Source of the DNA: Candidatus Woesearchaeota archaeon
Lineage (GTDB): Archaea; Nanobdellota; Nanobdellia; Woesearchaeales; WJKR01
Assembly: GCA_016927245.1 (NCBI GenBank)
Contig: JAFGNA010000017.1
Location: forward strand, 1 to 64,000
Length of the DNA: 64,000 bases
Direction of reading: 5' to 3'
The notes below the pieces were generated by a model. The model was given only the letters and a program-made list of their open reading frames with translations. It did no database searches and was not told the origin of the DNA. Below are positions 14,706 to 21,993 of this stretch, one piece after another; the stretch's first letter is position 1; every line of letters begins with the position of its first letter. Made by a program: the position numbers and the translations under genes.

Positions 14706-15200
14706 CTACCGCCGCGACACCGCGTCGCTGTCAGCGTCGTAGAACCGCCACTCCAAGAGGGCGTCCTCCTTGATACCGATGCGCGTCGCCCTCGCGATTG
14801 CTGGCTTGTGACCGTCATCGAGCACCTTGACTCGTCCCCCCAACGGCAGGCCGCTCTCCTGGGTGGTGATGCCCAGGCACCGGCAAAGCCTGCCAGGACC
14901 GTTGCACCCGTCACCATCAGTGGCCCGTATCAACACGGCACCTGGCCCTTCGTCCGTGGTGATGTTCAGGCAGTGGTACATGCCATAGATGAGGTACACG
15001 TAGAGGTGGCCGTACGTGTCGAACATGGGCGCGCTCCTCCTCGTCCTCGTCCGGGCGTGGCTCGCCCCGTCATCCTTGTACGCCTCGGTCTCCGTGATTC
15101 GCGACTCTCTGCCGTCCACGACGAGCAATTTACCTACGAGTTCCCGGGCCACGACGACCGTGTCGCGCCTGAAAAAATCCGCGGGCAATTCCTTTCTCAC
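14706..15200 (-). CDS. 3-methyladenine DNA glycosylase (AAG/MPG family)
   Basis: 164 residues. It excises alkylated purines. Family features are ADFFRRDTVVVARELVGKLL at the start, ITETEAYKDDGASHA (catalytic Glu in TETEAY), GHLYVYLIYGMYHCLNI and VLIRATDGDG, with NGPGRLCRCLGI towards the end. Length is slightly short for the family. It starts 4 bp after the pcm stop, so the two damage-repair genes (DNA alkylation, isoaspartate) are probably co-transcribed. Confidence 0.92.
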   Translation of the reverse strand: MRKELPADFFRRDTVVVARELVGKLLVVDGRESRITETEAYKDDGASHARTRTRRSAPMFDTYGHLYVYLIYGMYHCLNITTDEGPGAVLIRATDGDGCNGPGRLCRCLGITTQESGLPLGGRVKVLDDGHKPAIARATRIGIKEDALLEWRFYDADSDAVSRR

Positions 15201-15204
15201 CTGC

Positions 15205-15804
15205 TCAGCCTCCCTTGAGGGGGACGAATGAGAACCCGTAGTGCTTCTCCCGCGTCACCTCGCCGTCCCGCTTCTCGTACACCCACACGCTATCCCTGAT
15301 AGGGATGACCATCCTTCCCTGGTCGGCGAGCTGGTCGAGCAGCAGCCCTGGCAATTCCTCGGCGGCCGCAGAGACGAGGATGCGGTCATAAGGGCCTTCC
15401 TCTGCTAGCCCCATCCCTGTAGCTTGCCGTATCTCCGCCCAGGGATAATCATATTGCTGGAGGTTCCCCTGGCCGAACCTGACGAGCTCGGGCACGACCT
15501 CCGTGCCCTTCACCCAGCCCTCTGGGCCGGTGATGCTCGCCAGCAATGCCGTGGTCCATCCGCTCCCGCTCCCCACGTCGAGCACGCGCTGCCCCTTCGA
15601 GGGGGCGAGCCATTCGAGCATCAGGGCCACGGTGTACGGTTGGCTGTTCGTCTGGCCGTGGCCGATAGGGAGGGGTTCGTCGCGCCCTGCTTGTCCGCGC
15701 AAGGAAGGGGGCAGGAAGTCCTCTCGTCGCACCTCTCGGAACGCGCGGATGATGTGCGGGGTGCGCAGCGCGCCGTCTGTGATGAGGTCGTCGATGAGCG
15801 CCAT
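15205..15804 (-). CDS. pcm: Protein-L-isoaspartate O-methyltransferase
   Basis: 199 residues from MALIDDLITDGAL (15804); the longer ORF start is rejected because its first 45 codons are in a different gene's reading context. It repairs isoaspartyl residues using S-adenosylmethionine. VLDVGSGSGWTTALLA is the SAM-binding motif I, and PLPIGHGQTNSQPYTVA is the Pcm-specific substrate segment. YDRILVSAAAEELP and GRMVIPI match the later motifs. It is coupled to the glycosylase gene that follows. Confidence 0.92.
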   Translation of the reverse strand: MALIDDLITDGALRTPHIIRAFREVRREDFLPPSLRGQAGRDEPLPIGHGQTNSQPYTVALMLEWLAPSKGQRVLDVGSGSGWTTALLASITGPEGWVKGTEVVPELVRFGQGNLQQYDYPWAEIRQATGMGLAEEGPYDRILVSAAAEELPGLLLDQLADQGRMVIPIRDSVWVYEKRDGEVTREKHYGFSFVPLKGG

Positions 15805-15845
15805 GGAGGTGGGAGGAAGGGGGCGTGCTTTATCTGTCTTTCCGC

Positions 15846-16021
15846 CTATCTCCTCCCGTACCTGCCTTCGAGGACGTGGAAGACTTTCATGAGGAGGTAG
15901 GCCTCTATGGGTGCTTGGGGGAACGGCGCGTTGGCGCATACTGTGTCTGCTCGTTTGAGCATCAGGGTCTCTGTGCGAGGGGGAGGGCGATGGCGGCCGC
16001 GAGCACGAACCGCTTTTTCAT
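15846..16021 (-). pseudogene. Small secreted protein gene with a frameshift
   Basis: A TATA element (CATTTAAAAG) lies about 27 bp before the ATG at 16021, a normal leaderless promoter. Translation gives a signal peptide MKKRFVLAAAIALPLAQ, then stops after 19 residues. The next frame continues without a break as ETLMLKRADTVCANAPF... to the stop at 15846. Total length is 58 codons plus two bases, so a one-base deletion or a -1 shift joins them. The product would be a 58-residue secreted protein. Alternatives are two overlapping tiny ORFs (TGATG) or a sequencing error. Confidence 0.4.
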
Positions 16022-16107
16022 AACTATTTTTGATAGGGGAGAATTTCTTTTAAATGTCGTCTTTTAGCACACGAAAGTATATAAGCGAGCGTTGCGGATG
16101 GGAGTGC

Positions 16108-16962
16108 ATGGCCGACGCGTTCTTGATGCTCTCCATTGCTCCTCTCGTCATCATTGTGGGTGTCGTCGCCGTGTTTGTGGGTCTCGTCGTGTTATTGGTG
16201 CGCGTGGTCAGCCGGGCTGTGGGCGATCCTGACCGGGTCAGGGGGGTATTTAATCCTGGTTTCGCGGCGGTGAATGAGAAGTTCAAGAACGGTACCATTC
16301 AGCAAGAAGTGCGTGAGCGTCTGGAGCGCCGTTTAGGTGATGGTTGCCGGGTGGAGCAGGACTTTTTTCGGTTGAACATGTTCTACGCGGCGCCTCCCCG
16401 GTCAAGGGCCGCTATACACGCAAACCCCGGTCCTTCCCATGATTTGTACGCGATGCCCGATGGAGCGCATCCGTGCGCGGTGACGGAGTTGATGTTCTTG
16501 CTCAGCTTCGGTGGGTTCGGTAAGGAGTCGTTGCGTCGCCTCAAGGCGTGCGCGGTGACGAGGACGTTGCGTGACGAGGTGGCTATGCTGTGCCAAGAGG
16601 GGTTGTTTTCCGTGCGGTTGAACAAAAAAGTGGTGGGGGTTATTGACCTCGTTCATCAGCGCGTGCTCAGCCCTGCTCACGAGACGGTCGCAACAATCGA
16701 GGCGCCTCCTGCCTTGTATGTGAAGCGTGTCCGTGCAGGCGCCACGAGCGTGACGCCGGAAGTGGCGTGGAAGCTGCGTTTTGCTCCTTCTAGGCTCGCG
16801 ACCGTCTATGAGCAGCGTAGTAGCGTCAGGGAGTTTTTATTAGGTTCGCCGCCTGATCGTTTGGTGGCCGAGTTCTCTTCCTCGTTGTCGAGGCGTGAGC
16901 GAGCGCTTGCACTGGGCCTCCTGTATTTCGTGAAGATCAAGGATTATTTGCATCCTAGGTAG
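16108..16962 (+). CDS. Unknown membrane-anchored protein
   Basis: 284 residues from MADAFLMLSIAPLV (16108). A TATA box (GTATATAAGC) at about 16077 puts transcription start at this ATG, so the upstream 18 residues of the ORF are not used. One N-terminal transmembrane helix (VIIVGVVAVFVGLVVLLVRV) anchors a soluble domain of about 240 residues that I do not recognise; it is Arg-rich and predicted to be mixed alpha/beta. Confidence 0.7.
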   Translation: MADAFLMLSIAPLVIIVGVVAVFVGLVVLLVRVVSRAVGDPDRVRGVFNPGFAAVNEKFKNGTIQQEVRERLERRLGDGCRVEQDFFRLNMFYAAPPRSRAAIHANPGPSHDLYAMPDGAHPCAVTELMFLLSFGGFGKESLRRLKACAVTRTLRDEVAMLCQEGLFSVRLNKKVVGVIDLVHQRVLSPAHETVATIEAPPALYVKRVRAGATSVTPEVAWKLRFAPSRLATVYEQRSSVREFLLGSPPDRLVAEFSSSLSRRERALALGLLYFVKIKDYLHPR

Positions 16963-17008
16963 AAGCACTTTTAAACAATGGTGTGTTCGCGGTTGGTGGG
17001 TGATAGGG

Positions 17009-17467
17009 ATGGACTGCATTTTCTGCAAGATCGTCAAGGGAGAGCTTCCTTGCCATAAGATCTGGGAGGACGAGAAGCACCTGGCGATGCTCTCTATCTT
17101 CCCCAATATCAAGGGCTTCAGCGTTGTGCTGACCAAAGAGCACCTGCCCAGCGATGTCTGCTCGCTCGAGCGAGATGATTATGTCTCACTGCTCCTCGCG
17201 GCCAAAGAGGTGGCTGGCGTCCTCAATAAGGGGTTGGGCGTCGCGAGGACCGGCATCATCGCCGAGGGCATGGGCGTCGACCACGCGCACGTCAAGCTGT
17301 TCCCTCTGATCGGGACGAAACCTGGAGAGGAGTGGGAACCGAATCTCTCCAAGATAACGACCTATTTCGACAAGTACGAAGGTTATATCTCGAGCCATGA
17401 CAGCGGGCGCGCCGATGACAAGGAACTCGCGGCGCTCGCCAAGCAGATATGGGAGGCGAACGACTAA
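17009..17467 (+). CDS. HIT-family hydrolase with HxHxK motif
   Basis: 152 residues from MDCIFCKIVKGELPCHKIWE. This start has the zinc-type CxxC of many HIT proteins. GFSVVLTKEHLPS and VDHAHVKLFPLIG fit the fold; the catalytic triad region is H-A-H-V-K instead of H-x-H-x-H, keeping the nucleophilic middle His but replacing the third His with Lys. It should act on nucleotide phosphoramidates or dinucleotides, though the substitution makes the reaction uncertain. Its stop overlaps the next start (TAATG). Confidence 0.85.
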   Translation: MDCIFCKIVKGELPCHKIWEDEKHLAMLSIFPNIKGFSVVLTKEHLPSDVCSLERDDYVSLLLAAKEVAGVLNKGLGVARTGIIAEGMGVDHAHVKLFPLIGTKPGEEWEPNLSKITTYFDKYEGYISSHDSGRADDKELAALAKQIWEAND

Positions 17468-17685
17468 TGGATGAAGGACAAGAATTCGACCCGGCGCGGT
17501 TTCAGGCGTTGGAGGAGGTCGTGTATCACACGAGCCATGTGTTGGAGATGGTGATGCAGTTGTTGGTGGACAAGGGCTACTTCACGGAGGAGGAGTTGGT
17601 GAAGAAGATGGAGGAGTTCGTCGAGCATGAGGACACGGAAGAGGTGGGGTATGATGCTGATGCGCCTCGCGACCGTGACGAATGA
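17467..17685 (+). CDS. Small acidic helical protein coupled to the HIT gene
   Basis: 72 residues from the ATG at 17467, which overlaps the HIT stop codon. It is predicted to be helical (FQALEEVVYHTSHVLEMVMQ) with an acidic tail. The middle (LLVDKGYFTEEELVKKMEEF) resembles the helix-turn-helix repeat found in nitrile hydratase beta-like small proteins, but I cannot assign it. Coupling suggests a role connected with the HIT protein. Confidence 0.65.
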   Translation: MDEGQEFDPARFQALEEVVYHTSHVLEMVMQLLVDKGYFTEEELVKKMEEFVEHEDTEEVGYDADAPRDRDE

Positions 17686-17761
17686 CGTCCGTTGTTCCCG
17701 GAGATACCAATGGACAGGCGGGGGCGGCAGGTTTTAATCGCTTCTCCGCTTCCTGTTGGTG

Positions 17762-17968
17762 ATGGTTATTTATTGTGTCGACGGCCGTTTCTTGGACGGC
17801 GCCAAGCAGGACGCCGCGCGCGAGGAGGTCTTTCGTGCCGTGTGCGATGAGCTTGATGGCGTCCTCTCGCGGTATGGGTGTGTCCGTACTAGTCTTGGTT
17901 CGTGGGTGCATGTCGGTGCGGATGCCGTGTTCTGCTGCTCTGCTTTGCCGCGTAGCCCTAGGGCCTGA
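17762..17968 (+). CDS. Unknown 68-residue protein
   Basis: Starts MVIYCVDGRFLDGAKQ at 17762, about 25 bp after a TATA-like TTTTAATC, so a leaderless start is likely; the ORF-track start two codons earlier is less likely. Cys residues are spread through the sequence. It converges with acyP and overlaps its end by 11 bp. No family recognised; reality is moderately supported by the promoter spacing. Confidence 0.45.
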   Translation: MVIYCVDGRFLDGAKQDAAREEVFRAVCDELDGVLSRYGCVRTSLGSWVHVGADAVFCCSALPRSPRA

Positions 17969-18227
17969 TGGCGAATTCCTTGAAGAGGAAGTTGGGGATC
18001 TCGTCCTCTACGGTGACGTTGCTCACCGTCGCCTCTGTCGGTCCTTCGTGGCAGAGCTCGATGAAGAGCTCGATGGCGCCGTCTTCTCCTTCAGCGACGA
18101 CTTCGACGCCGCCTTCGATGTTGCGTACGTACCCGTTGATGCCGAGCCGGTCCGCGTGCCGTTTGAGGAATGTGCGGAAGCCTACTGCGAGGACGGTGCC
18201 GTCAATGTAGATGTGGACTTTGCGCAT
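17958..18227 (-). CDS. acyP: Acylphosphatase
   Basis: 89 residues, the normal family size. It hydrolyses carboxyl-phosphate bonds. DGTVLAVGFRTFLKRHA contains the phosphate-binding loop with the catalytic Arg (VGFR), and LGINGYVRNIEGGVEVVAEG contains the catalytic Asn. The usual Q-G pair in VQGVGFR is L-A here, a conservative departure. It lies head-to-head with the gene at 18288, with both promoters in a 60-bp gap. Confidence 0.9.
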   Translation of the reverse strand: MRKVHIYIDGTVLAVGFRTFLKRHADRLGINGYVRNIEGGVEVVAEGEDGAIELFIELCHEGPTEATVSNVTVEDEIPNFLFKEFAIRP

Positions 18228-18287
18228 GTTGGTTTTTTCTGGTGCGGGCCGTTATTTATAGTTTTCGTCTTGGGAAACAGTTAAATA

Positions 18288-18818
18288 ATGGTTGTTTTTT
18301 CCTTGCCTTTGATGGATGGTTCTCGGTTGCGTGTGGTGGAGCGTGGCATCCGCAAGGGCTTCGCGAAGATTAAGGGTGAGCTTGACGATCACCTTGACGG
18401 CATCAATCGTAACGCGACTGAGATGCAGTCCTTGTTCGATTACCTTGTTGAGTTAGAGGGGAAGCTGGACAAGTTGCATGAGCGCTTGGACTCGGTGGAG
18501 CTGGCTGTCCGCGAGCCGGCTGGTCGTGGCGTGGTCGCGCCGTTGTCGTATCGTGAGCAGGAGGTCTTCTTGGTGTTGTATACGTCGGAGTTGCCGGTCT
18601 CTGCTTCTGCGGTCGCTGCCCGTCTCGGGTTGTCTGAGGAGGTGGTTCGTCACGTGGTCGCTTGCTTGGTGTCGAAGGGCGTTCCTCTTTTGCGGCAGGT
18701 GCGTGGTGGTGAGGTTATGTTCTCTTTGGAGTTGCGGTTCAAGGATGCGCAGGCGAGGGGCAATCTTGTGCGGATTGATGAGCGTGTTTCTGCGTTGTGG
18801 GCGCAGAACAGTTCATGA
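18288..18818 (+). CDS. Probable winged-helix protein with coiled coil
   Basis: 176 residues. Residues 40-80 form a helix suited to a coiled coil (LFDYLVELEGKLDKLHERLD). Residues 90-150 read as a winged helix: LSYREQEVFLVLYTSELPVS, SASAVAARLGLSEEVVRHVV and a GGEVMFSL wing. It could bind DNA as a dimer. The start lies about 5 bp after a possible TTAAATAATG element; no strong ribosome site is seen. Confidence 0.6.
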   Translation: MVVFSLPLMDGSRLRVVERGIRKGFAKIKGELDDHLDGINRNATEMQSLFDYLVELEGKLDKLHERLDSVELAVREPAGRGVVAPLSYREQEVFLVLYTSELPVSASAVAARLGLSEEVVRHVVACLVSKGVPLLRQVRGGEVMFSLELRFKDAQARGNLVRIDERVSALWAQNSS

Positions 18819-19054
18819 AGCATATTTTTTCGTTTTTGCTTATTATTTCTAGAATTATGTTTGTATAAAATTTTTTAGCAGAAACTAAAGTTTTTATACT
18901 TATTATTTTTTATTGCTTGACCAATATATTGTTTAACCAATAAATAAGTCATTTTGCTTTTTCTAAAATTTTTGAGCAAAAAGAAAAAGTACTCGCTTAC
19001 TTTTTTTCTTGCGCATTCTAGAAAGATTTTTAAAAACCAACCACTAAGGAACAA
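18819..19054. other. AT-rich intergenic region
   Basis: About 236 bp, much more AT-rich than its surroundings. It contains the paired ACCAATA boxes described separately, a GCTTTTT/AAAAAG imperfect inverted repeat near 18957-18982, and a TATA element (GATTTTTAAAAACC, about 19024) for the next gene. A 75-residue minus-strand ORF here is low-complexity and not accepted. Confidence 0.5.
18920..18946 (+). promoter_or_regulatory. Paired ACCAATA boxes, 16 bp apart
   Basis: ACCAATA at 18920 and ACCAATAAATA at 18936 are direct repeats with 16-bp spacing. The same 11-mer ACCAATAAATA occurs twice, also 16 bp apart, on the minus strand just upstream of padR (21703-21729). The boxes look like operators for one regulator, plausibly PadR. 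Confidence 0.5.
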
Positions 19055-19537
19055 ATGACTGTGCTCGACGACGGCGACAAGCAAGAAGCCACCAACATCC
19101 AAGAAGAGGAAGCCATGAGCGCCAAGATGTACGGCGAACTCACGCGCCTATCAGGAGAAGGAAAAGCGCTCAGGAAAGAGTTCAAGCAACTCCTCAAGAT
19201 CGGGAAGAAGCTCAGGAACATCATCGCCGCGAAAGAGAAGGAGAACAAGGGCCGGCTCGAGCAGATAAAGCGGTTGCAGCAGCAACTCACCAAGGAATCC
19301 GTCAAGGACATCCAGGCAATGACCAGGCGCCTCCAAGAAGAGAAGCGGCAAGAGAGCGGCCTCTCCAAGGAAGAGGCGCTTGTCCTCAAAAGCATGCTCG
19401 ACGAGCTCAAACACACCTACCAGCACGGCAATGACATCATCGCCGCGGACAAGAAACTGTACGAGCTGATTAGGGATTTGTACGCCAAGGACCTGGAAGA
19501 CTTCCAACTAGAGGTTGCTGAGATTGAGAAAGGGTGA
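19055..19537 (+). CDS. Coiled-coil protein
   Basis: 160 residues, almost entirely charged helix (for example KEFKQLLKIGKKLRNIIAAK and QIKRLQQQLTKESVKDIQAM), with a shorter helical end. No catalytic motif is visible. Its stop overlaps the GTG start of the next gene (GTGA), so it is coupled to a small membrane protein, which may anchor it or partner with it. Confidence 0.75.
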   Translation: MTVLDDGDKQEATNIQEEEAMSAKMYGELTRLSGEGKALRKEFKQLLKIGKKLRNIIAAKEKENKGRLEQIKRLQQQLTKESVKDIQAMTRRLQEEKRQESGLSKEEALVLKSMLDELKHTYQHGNDIIAADKKLYELIRDLYAKDLEDFQLEVAEIEKG

Positions 19538-19875
19538 ACGCCTTGCATCCACTGCTCATTGTCATCCTCATCATCGCCCACGCCTGTTATTGCTACATCA
19601 CAGGCATCAAGGGCCTGGTGCGCAAAATCATCCATTTCAGGCCCATGATCGTGTTTCCCTTCATCGGCGCAGCGGCGGGCGGAACGTACACCTACACAGG
19701 CAAGCAGGCGTTCGGGCCGAGCATCATCAGCCTCTTCGCCGGCAGCATCATCCCCCTCCTCATCGGGCTCGCGATGATGAACCGGGACGCCGCGGCATAT
19801 TTTGTCCTCCCCATCATCGCGTTGCTCGCCGCGAGCACAATCATCTATCATTTCCATGCGCGCAAGAAGGCATGA
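19534..19875 (+). CDS. Small polytopic membrane protein
   Basis: 113 residues with a GTG start overlapping the previous stop. There are four hydrophobic segments: LHPLLIVILIIAHACYCYI, IVFPFIGAAAGGTYTY, IISLFAGSIIPLLIGLAMM and YFVLPIIALLAASTIIYHF, with a basic C-terminus. No family recognised. Confidence 0.75.
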   Translation: MNALHPLLIVILIIAHACYCYITGIKGLVRKIIHFRPMIVFPFIGAAAGGTYTYTGKQAFGPSIISLFAGSIIPLLIGLAMMNRDAAAYFVLPIIALLAASTIIYHFHARKKA

Positions 19876-19938
19876 TTTATCCTCGCAACCCTAGTTTTTC
19901 CGCCAGAATAAGGCAACCACTAATTCTTTTTTAAATAA

Positions 19939-19966
19939 GCAACGCATAATGTATATTACGCGCAAT
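19939..19966 (+). other. dif-like recombination site
   Basis: A 28-bp site of two 11-bp arms (GCAACGCATAA and TTACGCGCAAT) around a 6-bp centre (TGTATA), the layout of Xer target sites. Sixteen bases in a row, CGCATAATGTATATTA, match the core of the Escherichia coli dif site as I know it. It lies 43 bp before the xerA start. I infer that this is the chromosome-dimer resolution site, or that XerA acts here. Confidence 0.75.
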
Positions 19967-20008
19967 AAAGGTAAAGTATATAAGGAAAAGGCCTAAAAAG
20001 AAGCAGTC

Positions 20009-20812
20009 ATGGACCGATTGCGCACCGAACTGGAGCTCCGCGGATATTCTGACGCGACCAAGAAGAAATATCTCAAGTACAATGCAGACCTCCTAAAACT
20101 CATCGGCAAGCAAGCGGACGACATCAACAAGGACGACATCAAGAAATACTTGGCCTATTTGGTTGGAACAAAAAAGACGGCAGCTCGATCAGTGAATCTT
20201 GCCCGCGCAGCCCTGCTTTTCTTTCACAATCAAGTATTAGAAAAGAGCATCTCGGGCGTGAATGTGCCGAAAGTCCAGAAATCGCTGCCATCCGTGCTGA
20301 CGAAAGAAGAAGTCATCTCATTGATAACGGCCGCGAAGACCAGGAAAAGCAGTTTCATCATCCAACTATTATATGGTACGGGGGTTCGCGTCTCAGAATT
20401 ATGTGCTTTGAAGCGTTCTGATCTCGAACTACAGCAAGGCACGGGGTGGGTGCGCTCAGGCAAAGGAGGGAAGGACCGCATGATTCTCCTACCGCAAGAA
20501 CTCTATAAGGAATTGGAGCGGAAAACCCCTCAGAGTTTTGTTTTGGAAGGGAAGAATGGTCCCTTGTCACCTCGGACCGTGCAGGAAGTGGTGAAGAATG
20601 CTGCGAAACGGGCTAAAATAGCTAAGAAAGTCACGCCGCACACGCTCAGGCACAGTTTCGCGACGCACCTGCTCGAAGCAGGGAACGACATCAGGATAAT
20701 CCAAGAGCTGTTGGGACACGCCAATCTGCAGACCACGCAGATCTACACGCATGTCAGCAACGAGCGGAAGTTGCGCGTGCAGAACCCGTTGGACGCCCTC
20801 AACGACCGATAA
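20009..20812 (+). CDS. xerA: XerA tyrosine recombinase
   Basis: 267 residues, typical of archaeal XerA. An N-terminal SAM-like core-binding domain (residues 1-85, ELELRGYSDATKKKYLKYNA) is followed by the catalytic domain with all active-site residues: Arg in GTGVRVSELCALKRSD, Lys in GKGGKDR, HTLRHSFATHLLEAG (His and Arg), LLGHANLQTTQIYTHV (His and nucleophilic Tyr). It should resolve chromosome dimers at dif, and a dif-like site sits just upstream. It is not needed to be the integrase of the tRNA-Gln island. Confidence 0.92.
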   Translation: MDRLRTELELRGYSDATKKKYLKYNADLLKLIGKQADDINKDDIKKYLAYLVGTKKTAARSVNLARAALLFFHNQVLEKSISGVNVPKVQKSLPSVLTKEEVISLITAAKTRKSSFIIQLLYGTGVRVSELCALKRSDLELQQGTGWVRSGKGGKDRMILLPQELYKELERKTPQSFVLEGKNGPLSPRTVQEVVKNAAKRAKIAKKVTPHTLRHSFATHLLEAGNDIRIIQELLGHANLQTTQIYTHVSNERKLRVQNPLDALNDR

Positions 20813-20879
20813 GATTTAATAAGATTTATATACTATTTTCGTGTCCCTTGCCAGTTATCAAGTACGGGGGTGTGTATTC

Positions 20880-21254
20880 GTGGCAAAGAAGAGCAATCTG
20901 TGGGCGAAGATCGGCGTCTGGTCCTACGTGGTAGGGCTCGTGGTCGCTATCATCGTGGGCATCCTGGCGCAGTTCGGTGGCGCTTCCTCGATGACTGGGG
21001 GAACGGTCGCCTTGCTGGCCATACTCGGCACTGTCGTCGGCCTCTTGAACATCGGCGATGAGGAAGTGAACACGTTCCTCCTCGCGGCCGTCGCGTTCGT
21101 CGTGGCGAGCTCGGCTATGGCCTCGATATTCTCGGTCATGGGCGACTTGTTCAAGGGATTGGCGTTGTTCATGAGCGCTATCGTCGTCTTCACGGCTCCT
21201 GGGGCGCTCATCGTGGCGTTCAAGGCGTTGTACAACGTCGCGAAGAACGGGTAG
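20880..21254 (+). CDS. Small membrane protein
   Basis: 124 residues from the GTG at 20880 (MAKKSNLWAKIGVW). A TATA element (TTTATATACT) near 20823 places transcription start downstream of the longer ORF's ATG, and GGGGGTG precedes this GTG. Four hydrophobic stretches alternate with short loops (SYVVGLVVAIIVGILAQFGG, TVALLAILGTVVGLLNIG, LLAAVAFVVASSAMASIFSV, GLALFMSAIVVFTAPGALIV). Similar small proteins occur in woesearchaeal genomes; function unknown. Confidence 0.7.
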   Translation: MAKKSNLWAKIGVWSYVVGLVVAIIVGILAQFGGASSMTGGTVALLAILGTVVGLLNIGDEEVNTFLLAAVAFVVASSAMASIFSVMGDLFKGLALFMSAIVVFTAPGALIVAFKALYNVAKNG

Positions 21255-21313
21255 CTGACCAGATTATTTTTTATTTTTTTCTAATGCTTGCTGTTCGTCA
21301 GGAGGAGGCGTTG

Positions 21314-21664
21314 CTAGTGATTTCTGGCGCTTCTTCTCTTGAGTTGTCGCTGTTGCGAGTGCCTGATGCGGCTACGCAGGCCTGCGAAGTATTTGGAGAA
21401 GTCTGCGTAGAGCGTCTTGAGCTCTGCTGTCCCTCTCAGCGTGAGGGAGTACATTTTCTTCCTGCCGAATTGCTCGAAGCTGACAAGCCCGTGCTTGCGG
21501 AGTTCCTTGAGGGCGGGGTAGATGGTGCCTGGTGTCAACGGTCCTGTTCCTTTGCGTTTTCCTATCTTCTTAGCCAGGTCCTCGCCGCACAGGCTCTTCC
21601 TCTTGAGCTCGTGCAGGATGAGGAAGCTGAGGAATCCTTTGAGGTCGAGGAATTTCGATACCAT
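21314..21664 (-). CDS. PadR-family transcriptional regulator
   Basis: 116 residues. The PadR winged helix is clear: LKGFLSFLILHELKRKSLCG, then GPLTPGTIYPALKELRKHGL (recognition helix) and FGRKKMYSLTLRGTAEL (wing). Such proteins usually repress their own promoter. Upstream of its start are two ACCAATAAATA boxes 16 bp apart, next to the TATA element, good candidates for an autoregulatory operator. It is divergent from the membrane operon at 21994-26070, a possible target. Confidence 0.88.
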   Translation of the reverse strand: MVSKFLDLKGFLSFLILHELKRKSLCGEDLAKKIGKRKGTGPLTPGTIYPALKELRKHGLVSFEQFGRKKMYSLTLRGTAELKTLYADFSKYFAGLRSRIRHSQQRQLKRRSARNH

Positions 21665-21702
21665 CGCTTGCTCGTACCGCCTGAATTATTTAAATCTTTC
21701 GT

Positions 21703-21729
21703 TATTTATTGGTTCTCCTATTTATTGGT
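21703..21729 (-). promoter_or_regulatory. padR operator candidate: two ACCAATAAATA boxes
   Basis: Read on the minus strand, ACCAATAAATA occurs at 21729-21719 and again at 21713-21703, 16 bp apart, just upstream of a TATA element (GATTTAAATAATTC) and the padR start. The same arrangement is at 18920-18946. Confidence 0.6.
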
Positions 21730-21797
21730 GATACAATAGAAAAGACCGAAACAACAGCAATAAAATGATTAAGCTATGCTAAAAAACTCTAGAAAGA

Positions 21798-21974
21798 ATG
21801 GTGTTGGAAAACACCAAGCAAAAAACCAAAAGAAGAAAACCAAATGAACAAAGCAAGAACCAACAAGAAGACAAGAAGAACAGAAAGACACCAACAAAAA
21901 CCCTACGATCCCCGACGAGAACACCTATAGAAAACTTTATAAACTTCTGCGTCGAGTGCAAACACCACCATTAG
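21798..21974 (+). CDS. Possible Lys-rich 58-residue ORF
   Basis: An ATG ORF too short for the track reads MVLENTKQKTKRRKPNEQSK and goes on with mostly Lys, Asn, Gln and Thr. It uses AAA and AAC heavily, unlike neighbours. It includes the TATA box of the downstream operon, and the strand is almost free of T over about 110 bases. It may be a real basic peptide or just T-depleted non-coding sequence. A GGTGTT-GGAA-AACACC hairpin overlaps its start. Confidence 0.25.
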   Translation: MVLENTKQKTKRRKPNEQSKNQQEDKKNRKTPTKTLRSPTRTPIENFINFCVECKHHH

Positions 21975-21993
21975 TGGCACGCGAGGCACAGCG

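Noticed and set aside
18875-19102. 75-aa minus-strand ORF in the AT-rich gap
   Set aside because: Phe/Lys-rich low-complexity translation that runs into the next gene's start; no promoter in place.
20009-20812. XerA as the integrase of the tRNA-Gln island
   Set aside because: It is 8 kb away, has canonical XerA length and sits beside a dif-like site, so chromosome resolution is the simpler role.
21779-21961. 60-aa minus-strand ORF opposite the T-depleted region
   Set aside because: All Phe/Leu/Val because of the skewed strand; no start context.
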